From Elephas maximus indicus (Eukaryota > Chordata > Mammalia > Proboscidea > Elephantidae), in contig NC_064825.1 of NCBI RefSeq assembly GCF_024166365.1, forward strand, positions 107,026,480 through 107,090,479: a DNA stretch of 64,000 nucleotides, read 5' to 3'. Position numbers and translations under genes: made by a program. This document shows positions 34,931-48,372 of this stretch, piece after piece (the stretch's first letter is position 1; each line of letters opens with the position of its first letter). The notes beneath the pieces were generated by a model that saw only the letters and a program-made list of their open reading frames with translations, had not been told where the DNA came from and did no database searches.

Positions 34931-35339
34931 CCACAAATGGAGATATAACAGGGACTATATCTGCATGGGCCTTCCACCTGGAATATTTCCCCGTATAAAG
35001 ACAGATAACACCCAGCATGATCAATTAGATTTTCCTTGTTAATCTTGTGTTTAATACCTGCCAAGTGTATTGTTTCAGTCTTTACCACCTGTGGCACAAG
35101 GACTTTTAGAGGACTCTGTTTTGAAGTAAGGCATATTAAATGTTTCCATGTATTTTGAGAATTTGCAGTTTAAAATTTTTATAATGAAATTGGCATTTGT
35201 AGTACAAGTTCACAAATGTCATCCTATAAATGAAAAAAAGGGAAAGTTTAGTAATCACCCATATACCTACCACTTAAAATTTTTCACTTTTTTTATTTTT
35301 GCTTCATATATTTATAAGCATTCAAAAACAAAACAAAAC

Positions 35340-35496
35340 AAACTCTGTTGCCATCAAGTTGATTCTGACACACAGAGACACTAGAGGACAGAAGAGAACT
35401 GCCCCATAGGTTTTTCAAGGAGAGGCTGGTAGATTTAAAGAGCCGATTTTTGGCTTATCAGCCAACCTGTTATCCACTGCTCCACCAGGAATCCCA
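35340..35496 (-). mobile_element. AfroSINE, reverse, next to TG/TA tract
   Basis: Ends CTCCACCAGGAATCCC at the tract border. Orthologue of 8,393 and 53,478. Confidence 0.7.
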
Positions 35497-35695
35497 TCTA
35501 TGTACATGTATATGTACGTATATTTATATATGTATTGTGTATATGTATATGTGCATGTATACGTATGTGTGTATGTATTGTGTATATGTACATGTATATG
35601 TGCATGTATATATATACATATATGTACATCTACATGTGCACGTACACATACACGTACGTCTTTATCTGTGTCTGTCTCTATCTCTATGTTTACTA
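35497..35695. repeat. Alternating purine-pyrimidine tract, U4
   Basis: About 200 bp of TA/TG/CA alternation (GTATATGTATATGTGCATGT), ending about 445 bp before the intact receptor ATG. Confidence 0.8.
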
Positions 35696-36119
35696 CAGGG
35701 TTTCTCAACTTCTGCCATAGTGACATTTTGGAATGGAAATTTTCTTATTGTGTGGCGTTACCCTGTATATAGTAGAATGTTTTTTTTTTTAGTAATACCC
35801 CAGGCTTCCATTAGTTAGGAGTAGTACACTTCTCCTAGTTGTGACATCCAAAATGTCCCAGACATTGACAAATGTTCTTTGGGGAGCAAATTTTACCCAA
35901 CTGATAACAAGTTAGATTTCTCTTTCTTTCCCTCTTTCCTTCTCTCTCTATCTTCATGTATCTATGCTTTACTTGTGGGGTGTAGGTTTAATTTCAAATA
36001 ACTATATTGGAAAGTTTGGATTTATCTTAATAATTCAGCATATTGCCTTTCTATACTAAAAATCTACCAGATGGTGCTACATAAAACCTATTGACTACGC
36101 TGCTGTCTCTATCCAGAAT

Positions 36120-36121
36120 AG
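36120..36121 (+). promoter_or_regulatory. Candidate 3' splice acceptor, U4
   Basis: GCTGTCTCTATCCAGAATAG precedes GTTTCCTG, 18 bp before the ATG. A second AG (CCAG) lies 5 bp upstream. Confidence 0.5.
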
Positions 36122-36139
36122 GTTTCCTGACAGACCAAG

Positions 36140-37087
36140 ATGGACAAACACAATCTAACAGTGCTGAATGAGTTCATTCTGATGGGAATCACAGACCACC
36201 CAGAGCTGCAGGCTCCATTGTTCAGGCTGCTCCTCATCATCTACATGACCTCAGTGATGGGCAACTTGGGCATCATCATCCTCACCAAGATGGACTCCAA
36301 GCTACAAACACCCATGTACTTTTTTCTCAGACACCTGGCTATCACTGATCTTGGTTATTCAACAGCTGTGGGACCCAAAATGCTAGTCAATTTTGGTGTA
36401 GATGAAAATAAAATCTCCTATTATTTTTGTGCTACACAGCTAGCTCTCATTATTTTGTTCGTAAATGGTGAGCTTTTCATTCTGTCTGCAATGTCCTATG
36501 ACCGTTATGTAGCCATCTGTAACCCTCTGCTCTACTCTGTCATCATCTCACAAAGGGTGTGCCATGTGCTGGTGGCAATCCTCTATCTTTATTGTGCATT
36601 TGTTTCTCTTATTATCACCACAATGGTTTTTAATTTATCCTTCTGTGGCTGCAATGTCATCAGTAATTTCTACTGTGACACTAATCCCTTGTTATCTTTG
36701 CTCTGCTCAGACACACATGAAATTCAATTGATCATTCTCATCTTAGCATCTATTGATTTGATTACATCCATTTTAATAGTTCTTGTTTCTTACCTGCTCA
36801 TTTTTGTGGCCATTCTCAGGATGCACTCAGGTGTGAGCAGGCACAAGGCCTTCTCCACCTGTGGATCCCACATGACAGTAGTGATAGTGTTCTATGGGAC
36901 TTTAGTCTTTATGTACATGCAGCCCAACTCCAGTCATTCTTTTGATGCTGATAAAGTGGCTTCCATATTTTACAGCCTGGTTATCCCCATGTTGAATCCC
37001 TTGATTTATAGCTTGAGGAACAAAGATGTAAAATATGCCCTACACAGAACATGGAAAAAAATATGCAATGTCTCTTCTATAGTTTGA
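36140..37087 (+). CDS. OR8K: Odorant receptor, OR8K family (OR8K3-like), intact
   Basis: Seven-transmembrane class II odorant receptor, expected in the cilia membrane of olfactory neurons, where it would couple to the olfactory Gs protein and adenylyl cyclase. The ligand is unknown. The single coding exon gives 315 aa, a normal length. Visible marks are an NLT glycosylation site at residues 5-7, GN at 41-42 in TM1, KLQTPMYFFL at 54-63, Cys97 and Cys179/189 for extracellular disulfides, MSYDRYVAIC at 118-127 with an intact [12 protein letters not shown] at 236-244 and [12 protein letters not shown] at 283-294. The start ATG aligns with all paralogues and follows an acceptor by 18 bp. AATAAA at 37,818-37,823 is a possible polyadenylation signal. 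It is the only full-length receptor in the window. OR8K assignment rests on the GITD-ELQAPLF and DLGYSTAVGPKML segments, from memory. Confidence 0.95.
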   Translation: MDKHNLTVLNEFILMGITDHPELQAPLFRLLLIIYMTSVMGNLGIIILTKMDSKLQTPMYFFLRHLAITDLGYSTAVGPKMLVNFGVDENKISYYFCATQLALIILFVNGELFILSAMSYDRYVAICNPLLYSVIISQRVCHVLVAILYLYCAFVSLIITTMVFNLSFCGCNVISNFYCDTNPLLSLLCSDTHEIQLIILILASIDLITSILIVLVSYLLIFVAILRMHSGVSRHKAFSTCGSHMTVVIVFYGTLVFMYMQPNSSHSFDADKVASIFYSLVIPMLNPLIYSLRNKDVKYALHRTWKKICNVSSIV

Positions 37088-37321
37088 TTCATTGTATGGT
37101 TCCTATGAAATATATGATGGGTTTAAAACCTTGTCTGTGTGCCTCCGTAGGGTTTAGCGAGCACAAATATATTCCACATATATTTATAAATATCTTATGT
37201 GTCGGTCACTCTTCTAAATGCATTGATGAACAAAACATTGTAAACCTTTGCCTTCCTTGAAGTTAAGAGGTGGGTTACAAATATAATAATTAGGTGAAAT
37301 TTATCATAGAGAAAAATGTGT

Positions 37322-37527
37322 TGGGGCCCTGGTGGTGCAGTGATTAAAGTGTTGGCTGCTGAGTGAAAGGTCAGTTCAAACCCAGCAGTCAATCCCTGAG
37401 AGAAATAATCAGCTTTTACAAAGATTTACAGCCTTGGAAACCCTATGGGGCAGTACTAGTACTACTCTGTCCTAAATGGTCACTATGATTCAGAATCTCC
37501 TGAACAACAGTGCATTTGGGTTTTTTA
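37322..37527 (+). mobile_element. AfroSINE, forward
   Basis: GGGGCCCTGGTGGTGCAGTG head. Lies within the probable 3' UTR if AATAAA at 37,818 is used. Confidence 0.8.
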
Positions 37528-37546
37528 AGAATATGCTAAAAATCAA

Positions 37547-37702
37547 AATCCTTTGCCATTGAGTTGATTCTGATTAATAGCAACCCTACAGGACAGAGTA
37601 GAACTGCTTCATAGATTTTCCAAGGAGAGCCTGGTGGAATTGAACTGCTGACCTTTTGGTTAGCAGCCAAGCTCTGGCCTAGTGCACTACCATGGCTTCA
37701 GG
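37547..37702 (-). mobile_element. AfroSINE, reverse
   Basis: Second half of the tail-to-tail pair; ends GCACTACCATGGCTTC. Confidence 0.75.
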
Positions 37703-37972
37703 AGAATGTGTTGGGAACCATGAAATCAGCAAAGAGTGGATAAGCTGAGTGGTAGTGGGAAAAGGTGCTAGGTACAAGAGTGCAGTTAGCGATTCTGGTG
37801 TTTATTTCAACTATTAGAATAAACTTTGCAGTGTCAGTACTTGTGTTTGTGTATGTGTGTGTTTGTGTAAGCCCTTGCCTTCTGTTTTGGCCTTCATGGT
37901 TTCTGAGGGGAGGGGTATTATATTTGGCCAGGTTGCAATGAGTCCCAGGGTAGTGTGATGATTTGAATTACT

Positions 37973-40900
37973 CACTACAGACCAATATCCCTCAAGAACA
38001 TAGTTGCAAAACTCTTCAACTAAATTCTAGCCAATAGAATTCAACAACATATCAAAAAATTATTCACCATGACAAAGTGGGATTCGTATTAGGTATGCAG
38101 GGATGGTTCAACCTTAGAAAAACAATCAATGTAATCCAACACATAAAGAACACAAACACTAAGAACCAAATGACCTTATCAATTGATGCAGAAAATACAT
38201 TTGAATAAGTCCTACATCCATTCATGATAAAAGCTCTCAGCAAAATAGGAACAGAAGGGAAATTCTTCAAAATAATAAAGGACATTTATGCAAAAAAAAA
38301 AAAATTTATATGCAAAGCCAACAACCAACATCATCCTAAATGAAGAGAGTCTGAAACCATTCCCTTTGAGAACAGGAACCAGACAAGGATGCATTTTATC
38401 ACCATGCTTATTCAACATTGTGCTGGAGGTCCTAGCCAGAGCAATTAGGCAAGAAAAAGAAATAGAGGCCATCCAAACTGGTAAGGATGAATTAAAAGTA
38501 ATTCGATTTGTAGCTGATATGATTTTATACACAGAAAAAACCCCAAGAATCCACAAGAATACTACTGGAACTAATAGAGGATTTCAGCAAGGCATCAAGA
38601 TATGAGATAAACATACAAAAATCAGTTAGATTCCTGACACCAACAAAGAGGACTTTTTGAAGAGGAAGTCACCAAATCAATACCATTTACAATAGCCTGC
38701 AAGAAGATAAAAATATTTTAGGAATAAATCTAACCATAGATGTAAAAGACCTATACAAAGAAAACTACAAGACACTATTGCAAGAAACAAAAAGAGATAC
38801 ACAGACGTGGAAAAACATACTTTGGTCACAGATAAGAAGACTCGACATTGTGAAATTATCAATTCTACCCAAAGTGATCTACAGATAAAATGTAATTCCA
38901 ATTCAAATTCCAAAGCATTTTTTTAAAGAGATGGAGAAACAAATCACCTAATTCATATGGAAAAGGAAGAGGTCCCAAATAAGTAAAGCACTACTGGAGA
39001 AGAAGAGTGAAGTGGGAGGACTTATGCTAAGTGGTATTAAAACCTGTTATACCACCACTATAGTCAAAACAGCTTAGGGTTGGTACAACAGATACATAGA
39101 CCAGTGGAACAGAATTGAGAAACAAGATGTAAGTTTATTTACCTATAAAAAAAATGAGTAGCCAATATTTCACAAGGGCCCAAAGTCCAATAAATGGGGA
39201 AAAGACAGTCTCTTTAAAAAATGGTGCTGGCATAACTGAATATCCATCTGCAAAAAAATAAAACAAGATCAATACCTCACACCATGCGCAAAAACTAACT
39301 TGAAATGAACCAAAGATCTAAATATAAAATCTAAATTGTTAAAGATTATGGAAGAAAAAATAGGGACAATGATAGCGGTCCTAATGCATGTATAAACAGT
39401 ATAAAAAACATTACTATAAAAGCACAAAACCAGAAGAGAAATTAGAAAGCTGGGAGAACCTAAAAACGAAACACTTATGTTCAACCAAAGGCTTCATTAA
39501 AAGAGTAAAAAGATTACCTACAGACTGGGAAATAAATTTTGGAGTATGACATATATGAACAGGGTCTAAACTCTAAAACCTGGAAGATACTGCAAAACTT
39601 CAACTACAAAAAAACAAAAAACTCAATTTAAAAAAAGGGCAAAAGATATGAACAGGCATTTCACCAAAGAAAATATTCAGGTGGCTAACAGATAGAGGAG
39701 AAAATGCTCACAAGGATCAGACATTACATAAATGCAAATCAACACTACAATGAGATACCTTCTCACCTCAACAACGCTAGTATTAAAAAAAAAAAAATCA
39801 ATGTTGGAGAGCTTGTGGAGAAACTGGAACATTACACACAGCTGGTGGGAATGTAAAATGGTAGAACCACTTTGGAAATCGATTTGGCACTTCCTTAAAA
39901 ATCTAGAAATAGAAGTACCATACAATCCAGGATTTCAACTCTTTAAAATATATCCTGGAAAAATAAGAGCCAACAGAAAAATAGATAGGTTCACTGTAGC
40001 ACTGTTCACTTTAGAAAAACATGGAAACAATCTATGTGCTCATCAAAGTATGAATGGATAAACAAATTATTTTATATTCACACAATGAAATGCTACACAA
40101 CAATAAAGAACAACGATGAATCTTCAAAACATCGAATAACATGGATGAATCTGGAAGGCATTATGCTGAGTGAAACTAGTCAGTAGTAAAAGGACAAATA
40201 TTGTACGAGACCACTTTTATAAAACTCAAGAAATGGTTTAAATACAGAAGAAAACATTCTTAGGTGGTTACAAGGGTGGGGAAGAAAGGACAGGTAAATT
40301 CGCTAACTAAATAAACTAAAATAAAATAAAAAAAAACTAAATAGTAGAAAAGAATTATCTTAGGTGAAGGAAGGGACAACACACAATACAGGAGAAGTCA
40401 GCACAAATGGACTAAACCAAAAGCTAAGATGTTTCCTGAACACAACCAAACACATCAAGGGACAGAATAGCAGGAGTGGCGGTCTGAGGACCATGGTTTC
40501 AGGGGACATCTAAGTCAACTGGCATAACAAAGATTATTAAGAAAATGTTCTAAATCCCACTTTGGTAAGTGGCATCTGGCATCTTAAAAACTTGCAAGCA
40601 GCCATCTAAGATGTATCAATTGGTCCCAATCCACCTGGAACAAAGGAGAATGAAGACACCAATGACACAAGGAAAGTATAAAATGGGCCACATAAACCAC
40701 AGACTCCATGACCCCGAGACCAGAGGAACTAGATGGAGCCCACCTACCACCAATGACTGCCCAGACATGGAACACAGAAGAGAGTTCCTGATGGAGCAGG
40801 AGAAAAATGAGGTGTAGAACTCAAATTCATGAAAAAAGACTAGACTTAATGGCTTGACTGAGAGTAGAGGAGCCCCAGAAGACATGGCCCCCAGACTCTC

Positions 40901-41234
40901 TGTTAACCCGGAACTAAAACTATTCCTGAAGCCAACTCTTCAGACAAAGATTAGAGTGGGCTATAAACATAAAATAATACTTGTGAAAAATGTGTTTCTC
41001 AGTTCATGTAGATACCTGAGACTAAATGGGCAACTCCTGTTGAAGGTAAGATGAGGAGGCAGAAAGGGATAAGAGCTGGTGGAATGGACACAGGAAATCC
41101 AGGGTGGAAAAAGGGAGTGTGCATTCACATTATATTTATAGCAACTAGGGTCACATAGCAATAAGTGTAAAAGTTTTGTATGAGGAAATAACTTTACCTT
41201 AATCTTTCACCTAAAGCTTAATAAAAAAAAAAAA
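37973..41234 (+). mobile_element. L1 LINE, 5'-truncated, at the U4/U5 border
   Basis: Begins inside the ORF2 reverse transcriptase (ACAAAGTGGGATTCGTATTA region), runs through the ORF2 end near 40,260 and the 3' UTR, and closes with a poly-A run at 41,222-41,234. The polymerase motif reads FVADMILY near 38,508 instead of an F-A-D-D motif, and many stops and frameshifts break the frame, so it is inactive. Left flank is U4 type and right flank is U5 type. Confidence 0.85.
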
Positions 41235-41509
41235 AGTGAAAATATAGAAAAAACAAAGAAACGGTATATCAGAGTATAAAATTTACAAATTTTATTCTGT
41301 ATGACAACATTATGGAAATGGGGGCATATTGAGTGGTCTGTCCTAAAGGTAAAGTATTTTAATCCAGACTCCTGGGTGGGACAGACTGAAAGCTAACTGA
41401 GACTAAATGAATGGATGAATCTAAAAGAAACAATCACTGGTGAATACAAATTGGTTAGACAATTGACAGACACACTAGATATGTTCTTAAGTTTTCAAGG
41501 GCTTCAGAC

Positions 41510-41632
41510 AGAATTAACACATAGCTTGGTATCTCCTCAGGGAGAGCCGTAAACGCTGAGAGAAAGCTGTAAGTTGTTCCCACTATGCCATGCTAAGAAT
41601 CACATGTGGTGTAAAACAGATTCAATACAGGT
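41510..41632 (+). promoter_or_regulatory. Orphan OR promoter and first-exon candidate, U5
   Basis: AATTAAC near 41,511, TCCTCAGGGA at 41,534-41,543 and donor AATACAG/GTAAAA with GT at 41,631-41,632. No CCATAAAT. The coding exon it should serve is gone; the nearest downstream acceptor of the family is at 54,177-54,178. Confidence 0.5.
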
Positions 41633-41882
41633 AAAAGGTAAAAATTTATATGCAATACCATGTTTTACCAATTTTGAGAGTGTTTTAATGGTTTTTTCAA
41701 GGCCCCATTTTTTTATTCAATTCTGTCTGCTTTCCATCATTATTCCTAATATGTTCTCTATGAGATAAACGTGGATTTCATGTATTCACTTTTATCATTA
41801 ATGCTATGAAATTTAATTTCTGCATTCATTTGCTAATAGTTGACACAGAGACTGCTCCACTCATAGTGTTCAGGAATAGATA

Positions 41883-42362
<480 letters not shown>

Positions 42363-43104
42363 ACACATATACATACTTAGGAAGCAGTGATCACAAAGAT
42401 TTAAACTAACAATTCTATTATCTTAACCTGTAGACCTATTGTATTTTTAAAATATCTGTGGTATATTCAGACGCCGTTTTTTAAAACTATACTTAAATTG
42501 ATATGTGTTATCTCCTGGCAAATAGGAGTTGCATTGTTTAACGGAAAATGCATCATGCTGAGGCAGATTTTAATAACTTCCATTAATTTATTTATATGTC
42601 ATCATCACTATGTTTTGCTTTTCTCCTATGCTATGGTGTCATACAGTGATATTTTAAATTTTTGGTATTTCATAAAAACTAGAGGATTTTTTTTTTTTTT
42701 TACAGTGGAGTGTTTATGAGATCAAGGTTTCACCATTGTTCAGATTCCCTCATACATCTTGGGTTTCTCTACAAGAAAAAAATATGTATCTGATTGTTAC
42801 AAAAAACTTAGCTGCGTCAGTTATAATACAAATGTCCAATTAGAGGAGAAAAGATTTTAAGTAGACCAACAAAGTAATCTAAAGAATGGCACTTTTGGGC
42901 ACTTTAGTCACAGAACTGATGTTACAGAATGTGGAGCTGGAGTCAGTTACAAGGATATTGTTATAATGAACCTATTCATCACAAAAATGGTGACAAAGAA
43001 CTTAAGTCCCATTCTAGAAGAATTTACCTATAAATATCTTGAAGATCAAAACAATTAACAAGAACAAAAAAAAATCATTTTAAGTAACTACTGTCAATAC
43101 CCAG

Positions 43105-43235
43105 AAAAAGATGATGATGATAGACAAATACATGATAGATAGATAAATGTACAGATAGAAGATAGATAGATAGATAGTAGACAGATAGATGATAGACAGA
43201 CAGACAGACAGACAGGTAGGTAAGTAGGTACATAG
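43105..43235. repeat. Degenerate GATA/GACA repeat
   Basis: GATGATGATGATAGACAAAT to a GACA run at 43,195-43,214. The U2 counterpart at 18,388-18,440 is shorter. Confidence 0.8.
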
Positions 43236-43274
43236 ACAAATAACACCAAGGAAATACTACCATTATTTTCATGC

Positions 43275-43400
43275 ATCATAGACACATTCAAGCATTTAAT
43301 TCTCATTTATGCTTCCTAACAATGCTGCCATAAAGTGTTGGAAATATGATTTTTCAGGTGGGGATAAACAGATTCATATAACATATGTTATTTGCCCAAA
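43275..43400 (+). mobile_element. MIR fragment
   Basis: TTCCTAACAATGCTGCCATA and TTTTTCAGGTGGGGATAAA; orthologue of 18,490. Confidence 0.55.
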
Positions 43401-43562
43401 GTACCATTTTGTATACACTACGAATGGAGGTATAGCAGAGGCTATATCTATATAAAAATAGCTCTAGGGGTGTTTTCATATATAAAGACAAATAAACTTC
43501 CTTGTGATCAATTATTTGCCTATCTTTCTATCTATACATATGGATATATATATGAAATTATG

Positions 43563-44097
43563 TATCTGTCTTGGTCATCTAGTACTGCTATAACAGAAAT
43601 ACCACAGATGAATGGCTTTAACAAAGTTTATTCTCTCACAGTCCTATATGCTAGAAATCCTTATTCAGGGTGCCGGCTCCAGGGCAAGTCTTTCTCTCTC
43701 TGTCAGATCTGGAGCAAGGTCCTTGTTGTCAGCCTTCCCTTGGTCTGGGAGCTTCTCAGCTCAGGGACCTCAGGTCCAAAGACGCACTCTGCTCCTGGGG
43801 CTGCTTTTGTGTTGGTATGAGGTACCCATATCTCTCTGCTTGCTTCTCTCTTCTATATATTAAAAGAGATTGGCTTAGACACTGTCTAATCTTACAGATC
43901 TCATCAATATAACTGTTGCTAATCAATTTTATTATTTTTTTCTTTAATCCAACTTATTACACCATAGTGACAAGATTTACAACACAGGGAAATCACATCA
44001 GATGATAAAAAACTAGACAATCATACGATACTGGGAATCATGACCTAGCCAAGTTGACAGATATATTTAGGGGACACCATTCAATTCATGACAATAT
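43563..44097 (-). mobile_element. MaLR/MLT1-like LTR, reverse
   Basis: Reverse complement layout of the LTR at 701 (GAGCTTCTCAGCTCAGGGAC is the inverse of the segment near 1,010). Inserted in U5 only; absent at the matching U2 site near 18,735. Confidence 0.6.
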
Positions 44098-44133
44098 CTA
44101 TCCAAAATCTATCTAGTATGTTGACTGTTCCAT

Positions 44134-47020
44134 CAACATGACTGAGGAAGAGCTGACTCCTCAAAGCAGAGTCGACCTTAAGCACATGGATGGAGTCAAG
44201 CTATTGAGACCTTTATTTGCTGATGCGGCATGACTGAAAAAGAGAAGAAACAGCTGCAAGCGTCCATTAATAATACCCAGAAAACCCAGTGCCGTCGAGT
44301 CGATTCCAACTCAGGAACCTGGAATTTACAAAGTATGAACCTAGGAAAATTGAAAATCATCAAAAATGAAATGGAATGCATAAACATTGATATCCTAGGC
44401 ATTAGTGAGCTGAATTGTACTGGTACTGGTCATTTTGAACCAGACCATCATATGCTCTACTATGCTGGGAATGACAACTTGAAGAGCAATGGCACCACAT
44501 TCATCTCCAAACAGAACATTTCCAGATCTCTCCTGCAGTACAAAACTGTCAGTGAGAGGATACTATCCATCCGTCTTCAAGAAAGACCAGTTATATGACT
44601 ATTATTCAGATTTTCAAAGCAACCGCTAAGGTCACAGCTGAAGAAATTGAAGATTTTTACCAACTTCTGAAGTCTGAAACTGAGGGAACATGCAGTTAGG
44701 GTGCAATGATAATTCCTGGTGATTGGAATGCAAAAGCTGAAAATAAAGAAGGAACAATATTTGGAAGTATGGCCTTGGTGATAGAAACGATGCCAGAGAT
44801 TGCATGATAGAATTTTGCAAGACCAATGACTTCTTCATTGCAAATAACTTTTTGCACCAACACAAGCAGCAATTATACACATGGACCTCACCAGATGGAA
44901 TATACAGGAACCAAATCTACTATGTCTGTGGAAAGAGATGATGGAAAAGCTCAATATCATCAGTCAAGACAAGGCCAAAGTATGAGCTTGAGTAGATCCC
45001 ACCTGAATTTGGAGACCACTGCAAGAATAGATTTGACACCTTGAACACTAATAACCAAAGGCCAGATGAGTTATGGAATGACACCAATGGCATCACACAA
45101 TAATAAAAAAAAAAAAAGTCATGAAAAAAGACAGGAGAGAAAGAAAAGACATAAAGTATGTCAGATGAGACTCTGAAATTTGCTCTTGAATGTTGAGTAG
45201 CTGAAGCAAAAAGAAGGAATGATGAAGAAAAAGCTGAAAAGAAGACTTCTTAGGGCAGCTCGAGAAGACAAAGTATTTTGATAAGATGTGCAAAAACCTG
45301 AGATAGAAATCCAAAAGGAAAGAACACGCTCAGCGTTTCTCAGGCTGAAAGAACTGAAGAAAAAATACAATCCTTGAGTTGCAATTCTGAAGTATTCTAC
45401 GGGAAATATATGAAATGACCAAGAAGCATGAAAGGAGCACACACAGTTAGTACACCAAAATAATTGGCTGTTGTTCAACCATTTCAGGAGGTAACGTATG
45501 ATCAGGAACTGATGGTACTGAAGGAAGGAGTCCAAGCTGCACTGAAGGCACTGGCTAAAACAAGGCTCTGGGAATTAACGAAATACGAATTCAGATGTTT
45601 CAACAAACAGGTGCAGGACTGGAAGTGCTCACTCATCTATGCCAGGAAATTTGGAAGACAGCTACTTGTCCAAACAACTGGAAGAGATCATTATTTATGA
45701 CTCTTCCCAAGAAAGGTGATCAAATCAAAAGTGGAAATTATTGAACAATATCATTAATATCACATGCAAGTAAAACTTTACTGACAATCATTCAAAAGCG
45801 GTTGCAGCAGTGTATTTACAGGGAACTGCCAGAAATTCAAGCCAGATTTAGAAGAGGACATGGAACCAGGGCTATCATTGCTGATGTCAGGTGGATTCTG
45901 GCTGAAAGCAGAGAATACCACAAAGATGTTTACCTGTGTTTTATTGTCTGTGCTAGAGCATTTGACTGTGTGGATCATACCAAATTATTGATAACATTGT
46001 GGAGAACGGGAATTCCAGAATGTTTAGTTGTGCTCATGAGGAATCTGTGCATGGATCAAGAGGCACTAGTTTGAACAGAACAATGGAATACTGCATGGTT
46101 TAATGTCAGGAAAGGTGCGTCAGAGGTATATCCTTTCACCATACCTATTCAATCTGTATGTTGAACAAATAATCTGAGAAGTTGGACTATATGAAAAAGA
46201 ATAGGGCATCAGGATTGGAGGAAGACTCACTAACATCCTGTGTTATGCACATAACAAAACCTTTCTTCCTGAAAGGAAGAGGACTTGAAGCACTTACTAA
46301 TGAAGATAAAAGACCACACCCTTCAGTACAGATTACACCTCGACATAAAGAAAACAAAAATCCTCACAACTGAACCAATAAGCAACATTTTGACAAATGG
46401 AGAAAAGACTGAGATTATCAAGGATTTCATTTTACTTGGATCCACAATCAACAGCCATGGAAACAACAGACAAGAAATCAAAAGATGCATTGCACTGGGC
46501 AAAATGACTGCAAAACGCCTCTTCAAAGTGTTGAAAAGCATGGCTGTCACCTTGAGAACTAATGTCTGTCTGACCCAAGTCATAGTGTTTTCAACTGTCC
46601 ATGTGAGCACTGGGGAATGAATAAGGAAGATTGAAGAAGAATTGATGCCTTGGTATTATGGTTTTGGAGAAGGATATTGAATATGTCATGGACTTCCAGA
46701 AAAATGAGCAAATCTGTCTTGGAAGAAGAATAACGAGAATGCTCCTTAGAAGCAAGAATAGAGACACTATGCCTCACATACTTTGGACATGTTATCAGGA
46801 GGGATCAGTCCCTGAAAGAGGGCATCAAACTTGTTAAAGCACAGGGTCAGTGGAAAAGAAGAAGCGAATCAACGTGACAGATTGGCAAGGTGGCTGCAAC
46901 AATGGGCTCAAGTATAACAACGATTGTAATGATGTCGCAGGACTGGGCAGTGTTTTGTTCTTTAAAACAAAGGGTCACTATGAGTAGGAACCAACTCGAT
47001 GGCTCCTAACAACCACAACA
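44134..47020 (+). mobile_element. RTE LINE, nearly full length, inactive
   Basis: Runs from a 5' UTR-like start through the endonuclease start (near 44,320), a reverse transcriptase region and the 3' end with an ACAACCACAACAAG tail. The reverse transcriptase motif A reads FIVCARAFD, with Val for the catalytic Asp, and the YADD motif near 46,245 has become YAHN. Several stops and frameshifts occur. It lies at the U5/U6 border. Confidence 0.85.
44272..44313 (-). mobile_element. AfroSINE tail fragment inside RTE
   Basis: About 42 bp with GTGCCGTCGAGTCGATTCC, absent from the matching place in the reverse RTE near 16,575. Its CpG sites are intact, suggesting a recent origin. Confidence 0.6.
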
Positions 47021-47039
47021 AGAGAGTAGGGGGTCGGCG

Positions 47040-47210
47040 AATAAAATGAAGATCATCAATGAGATGGACTGACACAGTGGCTCCAAGGATGGGCTCAATG
47101 ACAACAACGATTGTGAGAATAGTGCAGGACCGGGCAGTGTTTCATTCTGTTGTACAAAGGCTCACTATGAATCGGAACTGACACAATGGGCACCTAACCA
47201 CCACTAAGAA
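47040..47210 (+). mobile_element. RTE 3'-end fragment
   Basis: Counterpart of 88-240, with ACAACAACGATTGTGAGAAT. Confidence 0.65.
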
Positions 47211-47659
47211 CTATATAAACACGGAAATTTCTCAGACTTGTAGAGGGCACTCATGATCAACATACAGCTACCATCACGCATGCTATGAACCATTGAATAC
47301 ATTCTCAGGAAGATCAGGAACACAACATGTAAATCTACCCTTCCCAAATCTATCAGACATTTTAGTGGATGTTCTAGAAAACAGGATAAGGCAATAAAAA
47401 ATAAATCAATAGAAAGCATTCAGATTGGAAACGAAGAGGTGAAACTTTTTATTGATAGATGACATGATTTTTTTACTATAAAATCTAATAGAGTCTACAA
47501 TAGAGTTATAGTATTAAAAAGTTAACTTAGCATTTCTTGGTGAATTTGCTTTCAGATTAGTGGCCGATCTAAAAAAAAAAAAAAAGGCAGTCTGAATTTA
47601 AAGTGGGTTTGCATTTACTATATAGATATATTTGGGGATTTCATAGATATAACACTGCT

Positions 47660-48215
47660 AATGGATTGAATTGTGTCCCCCAAAAATATGTTTCGACTTG
47701 GCTAGGCCAGGATTCCCAGTAGAGTGTCCTTGTCCAACATTTTGTGATCTGATGTGATTTTTCTATGTGTTGTAAATCCTAACCTCTATGATGTTAATGA
47801 GACAGGATTAGAGCTAGCTATGCTAATGAGAAAGACTCAATCAACAGGATTAGGATGTATTTTGAGTGAATCTCTTTAGACATACAAAAAAGTGAAAGGA
47901 GCAGAAAGGAGCAGGATCTCATGCCACTGAGAAGGAATCTCTGCTAATGAAGCACATCCTTTGGACCCGGGGTCCAGGAGCTGAGAAGTTCTTAGATCAG
48001 GGGAAAGTCGATGACAAGGACGTTCCTCCAGAGCCAACGGAGAAAGAAAAACTTCCCCTGGAGCTGGCATCCTGAATTCGAGTTTCTAGCTTCCTAAACT
48101 GTGAGATGACTCAGAATCCACTTGAAGCCAAAGGGTAAATGGTGAGAGAATAAACTTCTGTTTGTTAAAGGCATCCACTTGTGGCATTTCTGTTATACCA
48201 GCACAGACATGTAAG
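47660..48215 (+). mobile_element. MaLR/MLT1-like LTR
   Basis: Counterpart of 701-1,255; polyadenylation region GAGAGAATAAACTTCTG at about 48,140. Confidence 0.6.
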
Positions 48216-48372
48216 ACAAACACGAAAAGCAAAATCCATAAAAAGCTTGTCCACATCCTATTTTAAAACTTCCGCTTGTAAAAGATACTTGTGTAAAAAC
48301 AAGTTATATTTTGGGAGAAAATATTTTCTAATTATATATCTAATAAATGAGTTATTTCTATAATATATACCC

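Larger units (their letters stand above)
32028..36119 (+). other. Candidate 5' UTR intron of the U4 receptor
   Basis: No gene. Contains, in U1 order, the old SINE remnant, reverse L1 3' UTR, AfroSINE, MIR, AfroSINE and alternating tract listed separately. Confidence 0.5.
29320..37972 (+). repeat. OR array unit U4
   Basis: Carries the intact receptor. Its layout from 29,600 to 37,972 matches U1 from about 1,600 to 11,060, minus the U1 LTR and plus the SINE shared with U3. It ends at the L1 insertion. Confidence 0.7.

Noticed and set aside
38288..38605. 105-aa forward open frame
   Set aside because: L1 ORF2 reverse transcriptase fragment with a damaged polymerase motif.
43105..43235. Direct repeats resembling an array with spacers
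   Set aside because: Simple GATA/GACA satellite in mammalian DNA; not a CRISPR.
44230..46620. Forward open frames of 60-122 aa with endonuclease or reverse transcriptase similarity
   Set aside because: They are pieces of one decayed RTE element, not separate host genes.
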